NCBI RefSeq assembly: GCF_003641205.1
Contig: NZ_CP032762.1
Coordinates: 5,538,001 to 5,602,000 of the forward strand
Reading direction: 5' to 3'
Length of the DNA stretch: 64,000 bases
Source: Rhodococcus sp. P1Y
GTDB lineage: Bacteria > Actinomycetota > Actinomycetes > Mycobacteriales > Mycobacteriaceae
This document shows positions 54,167-62,642 of this stretch, in pieces. The notes under the pieces were generated by a model. The model made no database searches. It was not told the origin of the DNA and worked only from the letters and a program-made list of their open reading frames with translations. Made by a program: the position numbers and the translations under genes. Each line of letters begins with the position of its first letter. Positions within the stretch are counted from its first letter, which is position 1.

Positions 54167-54194
54167 GGCATTCTCGAAACCCTGGTCACCGCAA

Positions 54195-55067
54195 ATGAGT
54201 GCACCGATGCACCCCCGATGCTCTTCAGCTATGCACCCATTCGGCATCGCAACTCGCGCGCAGCTACGTGTGTCCGGACAGTCCGACAGCACGATCAGCC
54301 GCAACTATCACCGAGTACTTCCGCGCATCTACTCCATCGAGGAACCCTCACCAATTTCGCGTTGCTACGCCGTCACGGTTTGGCAGCCGGGCGCGCTGCT
54401 CAGCCATCGCACCGCCGCCTGGTTGTACGGGTGGATCGACCACACCGACACCATCGACGCCACCGTTCCGTCGTCGCACCACCACGCACGAACACCACCG
54501 TGGCTCACGCTGCACCGTCGAGCGCTCCGCCGTCAGGAGGCCACGGAGTGTCAGAGCCTGCCAGTGGTGACTCGTGAACGGGCCCTCATCGACTGCATCG
54601 CGGTGATGAAACCCGAGGATGTGGCACGTGTCGTCGACGAACGGCTCACCACCGACATCGATCCCGACACTCTGAAGTTCGTAATTCGCTCCACTCCGCA
54701 CATGCGGGGCAACGCTCGTGCGAAGGCCCAATTACGCAGCGCCTCGTTGCGATTCGCGTCGGAGCCCGAGCGAGTTCTCGCCCGCGCGCTCACCGCGATC
54801 GGTCTTCTGATGCACGCGAACTTCTGGGTCGGTAGGTACATGTGCGATTTCGTCGACGAACTTGCAAGGGTGATCGTCGAGGTGGACGGATTCGCATTCC
54901 ACAGCAGAACCGAGGTGTTCAGCAAGGACCGCCGACGACAGAACGAGCTTGTCCTCGACGGATGGCTCATGCTCAGATTCTCGGCGTACGACGTGATGGC
55001 GAATCCCGACAAGGTGGCTCGCCAGATTGCAGACGTCGTCCGACGACGCCGGGCAGCACGGCGATGA
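54195..55067 (+). CDS. DUF559/AbiEi-type protein (winged helix plus endonuclease-like domain)
   Basis: 290 aa from the ATG at 54195; MHPFGIATRAQLR at codon 13 is an alternative start. The N-terminal AbiEi-like winged helix (GIATRAQLRVSGQSDSTISR) is followed by a middle region with LSHRTAAWLYGW and a C-terminal DUF559 PD-(D/E)xK-like domain: VIVEVDGFAFHSRTEVFSKD then RRRQNELVLDGWLMLRFSAY. Such proteins are multicopy in rhodococci; suspected nuclease, role unknown. An imperfect hairpin follows. Confidence 0.85.
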   Translation: MSAPMHPRCSSAMHPFGIATRAQLRVSGQSDSTISRNYHRVLPRIYSIEEPSPISRCYAVTVWQPGALLSHRTAAWLYGWIDHTDTIDATVPSSHHHARTPPWLTLHRRALRRQEATECQSLPVVTRERALIDCIAVMKPEDVARVVDERLTTDIDPDTLKFVIRSTPHMRGNARAKAQLRSASLRFASEPERVLARALTAIGLLMHANFWVGRYMCDFVDELARVIVEVDGFAFHSRTEVFSKDRRRQNELVLDGWLMLRFSAYDVMANPDKVARQIADVVRRRRAARR

Positions 55068-55097
55068 CGCGCACGGCGATAACGGGCGCGGCGGATT

Positions 55098-55171
55098 GAG
55101 CAGGATGTACCGATTGCGTGCGACGGGCGCGGGTTCCCGCCTCGCAAAGACGAAATTGGTGCATCCTGCTC
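55098..55171. terminator. Imperfect inverted repeat after the DUF559 gene
   Basis: GAGCAGGATGTACCGATT (55098-55115) pairs at 16 of 18 positions with 55154-55171, with a GC-rich loop. No clear U-run; terminator or repeat remnant. Confidence 0.5.
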
Positions 55172-55237
55172 GACGGTCCGTATAGGCTGCCCACAAATTG
55201 TGTGTGACATCGAGTTGCACCATTCACGGAGGTATCG

Positions 55238-55693
55238 ATGAGCAAGACCCTCGAAGCAAGCATCGATGTTGCGGCACCCCCCGAAAAGGTCTGGGCAGTC
55301 GTATCGGACCTGAAGCGCATGGGCGAGTGGAGTCCGCAGTGCAGGAAGATGAAGGTGTTCGGGGGTGATGTCCGTAAGGGGACGACGACGCTCAACATCA
55401 ACCGCAAGGGCTTTCTCGTCTGGCCGACGACAGCGAAGGTAATCGAGTTCGCCCCCAACAAGTCGATCGCGTTCAGAATTGTCGAGAACAAAATGATCTG
55501 GTCCTACACACTCACCCCGACCGCCTCGGGAACCACGGTGGTCGAAAAGCGAGAAGCCCCGAACGGCACCAGTGCGATATCCAGATTTCTGATCGACAAA
55601 GCCTTGGGCGGAACCGAACAGCTCGACGTGGAACTCGTCGATGGCATGAACAAGACCCTGCAGCGCATCAAGGCGGCGAGCGAGCACGGCTGA
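55238..55693 (+). CDS. SRPBCC (START-like) family protein
   Basis: 151 aa with GGAGG before the ATG. Polyketide-cyclase/START fold: LEASIDVAAPPEKVWAVVSD, MGEWSPQCRKMKVFGGD, a long beta sheet, and the C-terminal helix LDVELVDGMNKTLQRIKAAS. It binds a hydrophobic ligand in its cavity; ligand unknown. The SigF-like promoter of the next gene lies right after its stop. Confidence 0.87.
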   Translation: MSKTLEASIDVAAPPEKVWAVVSDLKRMGEWSPQCRKMKVFGGDVRKGTTTLNINRKGFLVWPTTAKVIEFAPNKSIAFRIVENKMIWSYTLTPTASGTTVVEKREAPNGTSAISRFLIDKALGGTEQLDVELVDGMNKTLQRIKAASEHG

Positions 55694-55698
55694 AAAAT

Positions 55699-55724
55699 GT
55701 TTGCACGTTGAACTTATCGGGCAG
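55699..55724 (+). promoter_or_regulatory. SigF-like promoter of the GlsB-type gene
   Basis: GTTT (55699-55702), 16-bp spacer, GGGCAG (55719-55724), a partial match to GTTT-N16-GGGTAT. Confidence 0.35.
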
Positions 55725-55767
55725 TCCCCCTCAGCATCATTAACGGCATAGAAACGAGGGGGCACAC

Positions 55768-56037
55768 ATGTTGGGCCTGAGCATCATCGGATGGATTGTC
55801 ATCGGCGGATTGGCCGGATGGATCGGCAGCAAGATCATGAAGACCGACGAGTCCATGGGAATTATCGCGAATATTGTCGTCGGCGTAGTCGGTGGACTCA
55901 TCGGTGGCGGAATATTGAGCCTTCTTAACCGCGACGTTGAAGGTGGAGGCTGGATATTTAGCTTCCTGACCTGCCTGCTGGGCGCGTGCATACTTCTGTT
56001 CCTGGTCAAGAAGGTCATGGGCCGATCGAGGGCCTGA
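55768..56037 (+). CDS. GlsB/YeaQ/YmgE-family stress membrane protein
   Basis: 89 aa with GAGGGGG upstream. Three TM segments and the family motif IIGWIVIGGLAGWIGSKIMK with GIIANIVVGVVGGLIGG (transglycosylase-associated protein family). General-stress-induced inner-membrane protein in many bacteria; mechanism unknown. Longer C-terminal half than usual, with a third TM (FLTCLLGACILLFLV). Confidence 0.92.
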   Translation: MLGLSIIGWIVIGGLAGWIGSKIMKTDESMGIIANIVVGVVGGLIGGGILSLLNRDVEGGGWIFSFLTCLLGACILLFLVKKVMGRSRA

Positions 56038-56138
56038 CCTACTGCACGCATCGCACCTGCCGGGGCTACTCACGTACTGTGTGAGGCCCCGGCAGTGTCC
56101 GTTTCGGATGCCGTCAGTCGAACAGCACTAGGAGCGAA

Positions 56139-56855
56139 GTGGCCCGCCGTCCAGCCCCGATCGGTCAACCGCCCAGCAGTGGCATAGCGCACGTCGCCGA
56201 ACTGGTGAAAAACGCAGTGCCGCCGCTGCACCCCGCTGGACTGCCCTTCGTCGCAGGTCCCCTGGCGGTAGCGGTGCTCGGACGCCGACACAAGTGGATC
56301 CGCCGCACAGGCCTGACCGCGGCCGGTGCATGCGCCACGTTCTTCCGGCACCCGAGCCGGGTTCCACCGAATCGCCCCGGCGTCGTCGTCGCCCCGGCCG
56401 ACGGCTTGGTCACTTTGGTCGACTCCGCCGTGCCCCCGGCCGAACTCGATCTCGGTTCCACGCCTCTTCCTCGCGTGAGCATCTTTCTGTCCGTCCTCGA
56501 TGTGCACGTTCAGCGGGTACCGGTCGGCGGTGAAGTACTCGAAGTGGTGCACCGTAAGGGCCAGTTCAAGTCAGCCGATCTCGCCGAGGCCAGCGAAGTC
56601 AACGAGCGAAACAGCATGCACATCCGCACTCCGTCCGGTCACGACGTCGGCGTAGTCCAGATCGCAGGCTTGATCGCTCGGCGAATCATCAACAACGCCA
56701 AGGTCGGCGACACCCTGTCGATAGGTGACACCTACGGCCTCATCAGGTTCGGATCCCGCGTCGACACCTATTTCCCGGCGGGGACGACGCTGTTGGTCGA
56801 ACGTGGTCAGCGCGCTGTCGGCGCTGAAACGGTGCTCGCCGAACTTCCGCAGTAG
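56139..56855 (+). CDS. psd: Phosphatidylserine decarboxylase
   Basis: 238 aa from a GTG with GGAG. Short, soluble-type proenzyme: N-terminal membrane-associating helix, [20 protein letters not shown] with D in [29 protein letters not shown] (catalytic His), and the self-cleavage/pyruvoyl motif in [13 protein letters not shown]. It converts phosphatidylserine to phosphatidylethanolamine. First gene of psd-pssA-CDC48; pssA begins 3 bp after its stop. Confidence 0.94.
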   Translation: MARRPAPIGQPPSSGIAHVAELVKNAVPPLHPAGLPFVAGPLAVAVLGRRHKWIRRTGLTAAGACATFFRHPSRVPPNRPGVVVAPADGLVTLVDSAVPPAELDLGSTPLPRVSIFLSVLDVHVQRVPVGGEVLEVVHRKGQFKSADLAEASEVNERNSMHIRTPSGHDVGVVQIAGLIARRIINNAKVGDTLSIGDTYGLIRFGSRVDTYFPAGTTLLVERGQRAVGAETVLAELPQ

Positions 56856-56858
56856 ACG

Positions 56859-57719
56859 ATGATCACACGAAGAGCTCGCCCACCCGCTGCTGTTCGATTG
56901 TTGCCTTCGGTCGTTACGATCCTTGCGCTGTGCGCGGGACTGTCCGCGGTGAAGTTCGCGCTCGACGGGCAACTCGGAACGTCGCTGGCGATGATCGGCG
57001 CTGCCGCCATCCTCGATGCACTCGACGGTCGTATCGCGCGTCTCCTCGATGCCACCAGCAAGATCGGTGCCGAGCTCGATTCACTCGCCGACTCCATTTC
57101 GTTCGGTGTCGCGCCGGCATTGGTTCTGTACGTAACGCTTCTGGAGGGGTCGAGCGGCGGGTGGATCATCGCGCTCGTCTACGCCGTTGCCATGGTCCTT
57201 CGTCTGGCGCGGTTCAACACGTTGCTGGAAGAAGACGACACCCCCGGCTACGCCAGTGAGTTCTTCACCGGAGTTCCAGCCCCGGCAGGCGCTCTGATCG
57301 TCCTCACACCGATCGCGGCCTTCCAGGAATGGGGCGACGGGTGGTGGGCCTCGTTCTACGTGGTGGTCGGGTGGACACTGTTCACCGCCGGGCTGGCCGT
57401 CAGCCGGATTCCGACGCTTGCCCTCAAGACAGTGTCGGTGCCGCCGCGATTGGCTGCCGCACTGTTGATTCTCGTCGCCCTGGCCGCAGCCGCGTTGATC
57501 ACGTTTCCGCTGGTTCTGCTCATGGTTCTGGTCGCAGTTTACTTGCTACACATTCCATTTGCGGTCCGTTCGCAGCGCTGGGTAGCTGCCCGCCCGTACA
57601 CGTGGGACGCCAAACCCTCCGAACGCCGAGCCGAACGACGAGCGATTCGCCGTGCACCCGGCAACAACCGTCGGTCGGCGGCCAGGCTCGGTCTTCGTCG
57701 ACCGAAGAGTCCGCAGTGA
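56859..57719 (+). CDS. pssA: CDP-diacylglycerol-serine O-phosphatidyltransferase
   Basis: 286 aa. CDP-alcohol phosphotransferase motif DALDGRIARLLDATSKIGAE and LDSLAD (D-x2-D-G-x2-A-R-x8-G-x3-D-x3-D), with about eight TM segments and a strongly basic C-terminal tail. It makes phosphatidylserine, the substrate of Psd. Its stop overlaps the GTG of the AAA gene (GTGA). The same gene order occurs in mycobacteria. Confidence 0.94.
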   Translation: MITRRARPPAAVRLLPSVVTILALCAGLSAVKFALDGQLGTSLAMIGAAAILDALDGRIARLLDATSKIGAELDSLADSISFGVAPALVLYVTLLEGSSGGWIIALVYAVAMVLRLARFNTLLEEDDTPGYASEFFTGVPAPAGALIVLTPIAAFQEWGDGWWASFYVVVGWTLFTAGLAVSRIPTLALKTVSVPPRLAAALLILVALAAAALITFPLVLLMVLVAVYLLHIPFAVRSQRWVAARPYTWDAKPSERRAERRAIRRAPGNNRRSAARLGLRRPKSPQ

Positions 57720-59869
57720 CCGATCCGCAACTCGTCCTCACCGCACGGTTGAACACCTCGGCGGCCGACGCACGCCGCGGAGTAGTGCGCCTTCACCCAG
57801 AAGTGCTTGCTGCGCTGGGTATCCGCGAGTGGGACGCCATCGCGCTCGTCGGGGCCCGTCGTACAGCTGCCGTCGCAGGGAAGGCACCTGACGGCACGCC
57901 GCACGGGACAGCCTTACTCGACGACGTCACCCTGTCCAACGCAGGGATCAAGGAAAACGGCTCGGTCGCGATCACACCGGTTACGGTGTACGGAGCCAAA
58001 ACGGTGACCCTGTCCGGTTCGTCGCTCGCGGTCGGATCGATTTCGGATCCAACCCTTCGCCAAGCACTGCTGGGGAAGGTTCTGAGCGTCGGAGACACCG
58101 TGTCCCTCCTCCCTCGCGATCTCGGTCCCGGCACGAGCACGAGCGCTGCCACACAAGCACTCTCACGTACCTTCGGCGTTGCATGGACGACCGAGTTGTT
58201 GACGGTGTCCGGGGCCGAGCCTTCAGGCGGTCCGGTGAGTGTGCAACCCAACTCCGCCGTCACCTGGGCCACCGCCCGATCTTCGGCGTCGGTTCACCGC
58301 GCAGCGCCCGAAAAGCGACCGGTGGTGCCCGTCACCGAACTGGTGGGCGTGTCGGCACAGCAGGCGAAGTTGTCGGAGTGGATCCGGTTGGCTCTCGACG
58401 AGTCCGAACTCCTTGCGAAGTTGGGCGCATCCCCGCACTTGGGTGTGTTGATCACAGGTCCTGCGGGGGTGGGCAAATCGACGCTCGCCCGGGCGGTACT
58501 GGCGGGAAGGACGGTAGTCGAGCTCGACGGGCCGTCCATCGGAGCGCTCGAAAGCTCTGCGCGAGTGGACGCGCTCTCGTCCGCCGTGGAGGCCCTTTCC
58601 GGAGGCGGGGTTCTCTTCGTCACCGATATCGACGCGCTTCTGCCGTCGGACGCCGAACCTGTGTCGACGCTCGTGTTGGATCAGATCGAGCGCGCGATCG
58701 ACACGGCGGGCGTCGCATTCGTTGCCACCACCGCTCACCCCGAATCCACTGACGCACGATTACGAGCACAGAACCTCTGCGACCGAGAACTCACGCTGTC
58801 GCTGCCCGACGGTGCGGGCCGAACCGCGCTACTGGAACACCTTCTCCGCACCTCTCCGACCGACGGCCTGACCTTGGGCGACATCGCCTCTCGGACACCA
58901 GGTTTCGTGGTCGCCGACCTGGCTGCCCTGGTCCGCGAAGCCGCGCTGCGAGCAGCGTCGAGAGCCGGTAGCGACACCGCTGATCCGCGCATCACCCAGG
59001 ACGATCTGGTCGGTGCGCTGGACGTGATCCGTCCCCTGTCACGCTCGGGCGCCGAGGAACTGTCCATCGGGAGCATCACGCTCGACGACGTCGGCGACAT
59101 GGTCGAGACCAAACAAGCGCTCACCGAGGCTGTCCTGTGGCCGCTCCAGCATCCGGACTCGTTCTCTCGCTTGGGCATCGAACCCCCACGAGGAGTACTA
59201 CTGTACGGTCCACCCGGATGCGGTAAGACGTTTCTGGTTCGGGCGCTCGCAAGTTCGGGCCAGCTCAGTGTCCACGCGGTCAAGGGCGCCGAGTTGATGG
59301 ACAAGTGGGTCGGGTCCTCGGAAAAGGCTGTCCGTGAACTCTTTCAACGTGCACGAGATTCCGCGCCGTCCTTGATCTTTCTCGACGAGCTCGACGCTCT
59401 CGCGCCCCGCCGCGGCCAAAGCTCGGACTCGGGCGTCGGCGATCGTGTTGTCGCGTCCCTGCTGACCGAGCTCGACGGAGTGGAGCCTCTGCGCGACGTT
59501 GTGGTTCTCGGGGCCACGAACCGGCCCGATCTCATCGACCCAGCGCTGCTTCGGCCGGGGCGTTTGGAGCGACTCGTGTTCGTGCCACCTCCGGATGCCG
59601 ACGCACGCAAGGACATTCTGAAAGCGTCGGGAAAATCTGTTCCGTTGGCCGAAGACGTGGATCTGGATGCACTGGCCGAACAGCTCGACGGCTACTCGGC
59701 CGCGGACTGTTCGGCGCTCCTGCGAGAGGCCGCCCTGACGGCGATGCGTCGGTCCATGGATGCCACCGATGTCACTGCGGCGGACGTGGAGGCTGCACGA
59801 AAGACGGTGCGCCCCTCGCTCGATCCAGAGCAAGTGGCGCACCTGAAGGCGTACAGCGCGGCGCGCTAG
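57716..59869 (+). CDS. CDC48/p97-type double AAA+ ATPase
   Basis: 717 aa from a GTG at 57716. N-terminal CDC48-N-like double-psi barrel (VRLHPEVLAALGIREWDAIA); D1 AAA (about residues 225-430) with Walker A ITGPAGVGKST but a degenerate Walker B (LFVTDIDALL, no D-E); D2 AAA (about 445-717) with Walker A YGPPGCGKT, Walker B LIFLDELDAL, ATNRPDLIDPALLRPGR and pore loop KWVGSSEKAV. It probably forms a hexamer that unfolds proteins. It is homologous to the mycobacterial gene beside pssA (Rv0435c, by memory). Translational coupling to pssA suggests a membrane-lipid-related role. Confidence 0.92.
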   Translation: MTDPQLVLTARLNTSAADARRGVVRLHPEVLAALGIREWDAIALVGARRTAAVAGKAPDGTPHGTALLDDVTLSNAGIKENGSVAITPVTVYGAKTVTLSGSSLAVGSISDPTLRQALLGKVLSVGDTVSLLPRDLGPGTSTSAATQALSRTFGVAWTTELLTVSGAEPSGGPVSVQPNSAVTWATARSSASVHRAAPEKRPVVPVTELVGVSAQQAKLSEWIRLALDESELLAKLGASPHLGVLITGPAGVGKSTLARAVLAGRTVVELDGPSIGALESSARVDALSSAVEALSGGGVLFVTDIDALLPSDAEPVSTLVLDQIERAIDTAGVAFVATTAHPESTDARLRAQNLCDRELTLSLPDGAGRTALLEHLLRTSPTDGLTLGDIASRTPGFVVADLAALVREAALRAASRAGSDTADPRITQDDLVGALDVIRPLSRSGAEELSIGSITLDDVGDMVETKQALTEAVLWPLQHPDSFSRLGIEPPRGVLLYGPPGCGKTFLVRALASSGQLSVHAVKGAELMDKWVGSSEKAVRELFQRARDSAPSLIFLDELDALAPRRGQSSDSGVGDRVVASLLTELDGVEPLRDVVVLGATNRPDLIDPALLRPGRLERLVFVPPPDADARKDILKASGKSVPLAEDVDLDALAEQLDGYSAADCSALLREAALTAMRRSMDATDVTAADVEAARKTVRPSLDPEQVAHLKAYSAAR

Positions 59870-59911
59870 TGGCGTGGTTAAGTGCTCCACAGGGCACTTA
59901 ACCACGCCACT
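59868..59911. terminator. Perfect 18-bp hairpin terminator, member of a dispersed repeat
   Basis: AGTGGCGTGGTTAAGTGC (59868-59885) is perfectly inverted at 59894-59911 (8-nt loop) and starts inside the AAA gene stop codon. The right arm resembles 46591-46611. Confidence 0.8.
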
Positions 59912-59943
59912 GGCGGCGGAGCCGCCCAGCGCGAGAGGAAGCC

Positions 59944-60696
59944 TTACTTCCAGCGTCCGAGCAGCTTCGCGGCTTCACCTGCGAGTGCGCCCTGGAACAG
60001 CGGGCCGAAGCTGATGCGTCCCACGCCCAGCTCGGCGAAGTGCTTCAAGTCGCCGTCCGCCGGGTTGGCGATTGCGTTGACGGGCAGCGGGAGCTCCTCG
60101 ACGAGACGCTTGTAGTCGGCGTCGTTGTGGAATCCGACCGGGTACAGCGAGTCGGCGCCTGCATCCGCGGCTAGCTTCATGCGGGCGATTGCGCGGTCGA
60201 CGCGGTCACTTTCGTCACCGACCTGCTTGACGAACAGATCGGTACGGGCGTTGATGACCACGTGCACATCGGTGGCATCCGACGCCGTGCGCAGGGCGCC
60301 GACGAAATCAGCGTGTTCCTGCGCTTCGCGAAGCCGGCCACCTTCGCTGTGAACGGTGTCCTCGATGTTGAGGCCGACGGCACCTGCGGAAATGAGCCCG
60401 TCGATGAGGCGCTTGGGGTCCTCGCCGTAGCCGGCTTCGATGTCGACTGACAGCGGCACGTCGACGGCGGATGTGATCTGCGAGATGCGGGCGAGCAGTT
60501 CGTCGAAGGTGATGCCCTCGTTGTCCGGCTTACCGATCGAATCGGAGACGGGGTGGCTACCGACCGTCAGAGCGGTGAAACCTGCGGAGACCGCGAGGTT
60601 CGCCGACCACGCATCCCACACCGTGGGGAGCACGACCGGGTTGCCCGGCTTGTGGAGTTCGAGGAGGGTGGTCGCCTTCTGGGACAAGCTCGTCAT
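59944..60696 (-). CDS. Isocitrate lyase/PEP mutase superfamily protein
   Basis: 250 aa TIM-barrel. LPTVWDAWSANLAVSAGFTA then LTVGSHPVSDSIG, metal-site VPLSVDIEAGYGE, GLNIEDTVHSEGGRL, VINARTDLFV and ISFGPLFQGAL. The ICL catalytic KKCGH motif is absent, so it belongs to the PEP mutase/oxaloacetate-hydrolase/carboxyphosphonoenolpyruvate-like branch; carbon-carbon or phosphonate lyase activity is possible. It is last in the ArsR-led run, after a 20-bp palindrome. Confidence 0.87.
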   Translation of the reverse strand: MTSLSQKATTLLELHKPGNPVVLPTVWDAWSANLAVSAGFTALTVGSHPVSDSIGKPDNEGITFDELLARISQITSAVDVPLSVDIEAGYGEDPKRLIDGLISAGAVGLNIEDTVHSEGGRLREAQEHADFVGALRTASDATDVHVVINARTDLFVKQVGDESDRVDRAIARMKLAADAGADSLYPVGFHNDADYKRLVEELPLPVNAIANPADGDLKHFAELGVGRISFGPLFQGALAGEAAKLLGRWK

Positions 60697-60720
60697 TGAG
60701 ACTCCTAAAGCGTCGAAGTG

Positions 60721-60740
60721 AGGAGAACGTACGTTCTCCT
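60721..60740. promoter_or_regulatory. Perfect 20-bp palindrome upstream of the PEP mutase-like gene
   Basis: AGGAGAACGTACGTTCTCCT is fully symmetric with no spacer, 24 bp before the start at 60696 and 31 bp after the NUDIX stop. It looks like a TetR/GntR-type operator; the short stem has no U-run. Confidence 0.6.
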
Positions 60741-60771
60741 GCCAACAACGTACCCGAGGAGTCCATTCCCC

Positions 60772-61167
60772 TCAATCGATCAGATCGAGCTCACGCATCC
60801 GATCGAAGACCATCAGCGAACCAGGGGCGACATCGGGCATTGCCGCGTACTCGTTGCGAGTGAAGTAGCGAATCTCGGCTATCTCGCTGGTCGGCACGGG
60901 ATCCGATGCCAGGTTCGCAACGAAGCAGTGAATCTCCAGCCCGGTTCCGGCCGGGTGCCCCCACGCTTCGCATTCGAAGACTCCGAGAAACTCGACGTCG
61001 GTCACCGCAGCATCGAGTTCCTCGCGGATCTCACGGTGCAGTGCCTCCAGCGGGCTCTCACCTGGGTCGATCTTGCCGCCGGCCATGTAGAACGCAGACT
61101 TCCCGACCGACCGAGCTTGGAGCATGCGACGGTCTCTCACGTAAGCCAGCCCAGCAGTTCGCATCAC
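60772..61167 (-). CDS. NUDIX hydrolase
   Basis: 131 aa. Nudix box GGKIDPGESPLEALHREIRE followed by ELDA (G-x5-E-x7-R-E-x2-E-E). It cleaves nucleoside-diphosphate-linked compounds; substrate unknown. It begins 9 bp after the VOC stop, so it is probably co-transcribed with ArsR-SRPBCC-VOC. Confidence 0.92.
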   Translation of the reverse strand: MMRTAGLAYVRDRRMLQARSVGKSAFYMAGGKIDPGESPLEALHREIREELDAAVTDVEFLGVFECEAWGHPAGTGLEIHCFVANLASDPVPTSEIAEIRYFTRNEYAAMPDVAPGSLMVFDRMRELDLID

Positions 61168-61176
61168 ACGGACACG

Positions 61177-61581
61177 CTAGCGCGGGATCAATGGCTTGTC
61201 GGCGCGGGCTTTCAACTGCTGAACCGCCCAGGTGTTGCCGTCGGGATCCTCGAAGCCGAACAACGTGCCGCCGTCCCGTTCGTCGAACACAGTGATCTCG
61301 CCGGCCTCCACACCGCGCGCCAGCAACTCCTCACGCGCGGCGTAGGCATCCGCGACAACCAGCTGGAGCCCCTTGAGCGATCCGGGCACCATCTCCTGCT
61401 GTGACGGCAGATTTCCGATGACGATGGAGCACCCCGATCCCCGTGGAGTCAGTTGCGCGATGTGCATGTGCTCGTTGCGGGTGTCGTGATCGAGGTCGAA
61501 TCCGACCTTGTCCCGGTAGAACTCGATGGACCGATCGAGATCTGCGACGGGCACGACGACCACTTCCAACGTCCAATCCAT
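61177..61581 (-). CDS. VOC family protein
   Basis: 134 aa. Glyoxalase fold: LEVVVVPVADLDRSIEFYRD, HMHIAQLTPRGSGCSIVIG, LQLVVADAYAAREELLARG, FGFEDPDGNTWAVQQ. Starts 5 bp after the SRPBCC stop; such VOC genes commonly accompany ArsR-SRPBCC pairs in actinobacteria. Ligand unknown. Confidence 0.9.
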   Translation of the reverse strand: MDWTLEVVVVPVADLDRSIEFYRDKVGFDLDHDTRNEHMHIAQLTPRGSGCSIVIGNLPSQQEMVPGSLKGLQLVVADAYAAREELLARGVEAGEITVFDERDGGTLFGFEDPDGNTWAVQQLKARADKPLIPR

Positions 61582-61586
61582 GACTG

Positions 61587-62060
61587 TCAGCTCCCTACGA
61601 TCGCGTCGAGTCGCTCGTATCCCTGGGTGACACCCTTTTCCATTCCGCTCTGTGCCATACCGTCGCGCGCCTCCACCGAGGGGTAGGTGCTGTGGATGTC
61701 CAGGCGAGTTCTGCCGTCACCCAGATCCACGAAGGAGATCGATTCGAGGCTCACCACGTCTGGGTAGCCCTCGTACTCGAACGTCTGGATCGCGAACTCG
61801 TTCTCGCGCACGACGTGAAAGATGCCGTTGAAGGCGAACCGAGATCCTTCCGGATTGGTGTGGACGTAGCGATACCGGCCACCACTCACGAAGTCGTAGC
61901 GTTCGATCTCCATGTCGTAGCCATGGGGACCGAGCCACTGCTTGACCAGATCGGGCTCCTTGTGCGCACGGAACACTGCCGCGACGGGTGCGTCGAACTC
62001 GCGCGCGATGGTGATGAAGGGCAGGCCGTCGGGCGCGGTGACTGTGACGGGATTACTCAT
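61587..62060 (-). CDS. SRPBCC protein, Aha1/CalC-like
   Basis: 157 aa. AHSA1-type START fold: FITIAREFDAPVAAVFRAHK, EPDLVKQWLGPHGYDMEIER, GGRYRYVHTNPEG and the C-terminal helix MEKGVTQGYERLDAIV. The start overlaps the ArsR stop by 8 bp, so both are translated together. Family members bind hydrophobic ligands. Confidence 0.92.
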   Translation of the reverse strand: MSNPVTVTAPDGLPFITIAREFDAPVAAVFRAHKEPDLVKQWLGPHGYDMEIERYDFVSGGRYRYVHTNPEGSRFAFNGIFHVVRENEFAIQTFEYEGYPDVVSLESISFVDLGDGRTRLDIHSTYPSVEARDGMAQSGMEKGVTQGYERLDAIVGS

Positions 62061-62388
62061 CGTCTTCCTCTTTCAGGTTGGCCAGCAGCCCGTCGAGCTT
62101 CCTGAACTGCTGTTCGTGGATGATGCGGTATTTGTCGATCCATGCGGTGAGCTCTTCGAGCCGTCCCGAGTCGAGATGGACGGGTCGACGCTGGGCATCG
62201 CGGGACCGAGTGACCAGGCCTGCGTTCTCGAGCACCTGGATGTGTCGAGACACCGCCTGTTTGCTGATATCGAACGGTTCGGCCAGGTCGTTGACCGTCT
62301 GCGGTCCACGACTGAGCCGAGCAACAATTGCCCGGCGAACCGGGTCTGCGAGTGCCATGAAGGCTTCGTCCAGACCGGATCCGCTCAT
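62053..62388 (-). CDS. ArsR/SmtB-family transcriptional regulator
   Basis: 111 aa from the ATG at 62388, with AAAGGAG about 10 nt upstream; a TTG 3 codons earlier is less well spaced. Winged helix: EAFMALADPVRRAIVARLSR, VNDLAEPFDISKQAVSRHIQ, and LENAGLVTRSRDAQRRPVHL. No metal-binding Cys motif, so it senses something other than arsenic, or is controlled by its SRPBCC partner. Leads ArsR-SRPBCC-VOC-NUDIX. Confidence 0.93.
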   Translation of the reverse strand: MSGSGLDEAFMALADPVRRAIVARLSRGPQTVNDLAEPFDISKQAVSRHIQVLENAGLVTRSRDAQRRPVHLDSGRLEELTAWIDKYRIIHEQQFRKLDGLLANLKEEDDE

Positions 62389-62405
62389 TATCAACAAACT
62401 CCTTT

Positions 62406-62423
62406 ATCAATGGATCTGTTGAT
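62406..62423. promoter_or_regulatory. Candidate ArsR operator
   Basis: ATCAA-N8-TTGAT, with a further half site ATCAACA at 62390, just upstream of the ArsR start. A/T-rich dyads of this kind are typical of ArsR autoregulation. Confidence 0.45.
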
Positions 62424-62642
62424 TACAGTACGACGGCCCTGCTGCAGCGTCAAGCACACGTCCAATTTGTACCGAATGTCAGCGAGTCGGGGCCGCAAAG
62501 TAGGATGGAGTGAACTTATACTCGCCGGCCCAGCACACGGCTCGCGAGCATATTTTTCGATTGTTCGCCTACTCGACGCCGCCCAACTTTCCACCGCGAC
62601 CCCCACTGGGGCAGTCGCAACCAGAGACGACGGAGTATCTTT

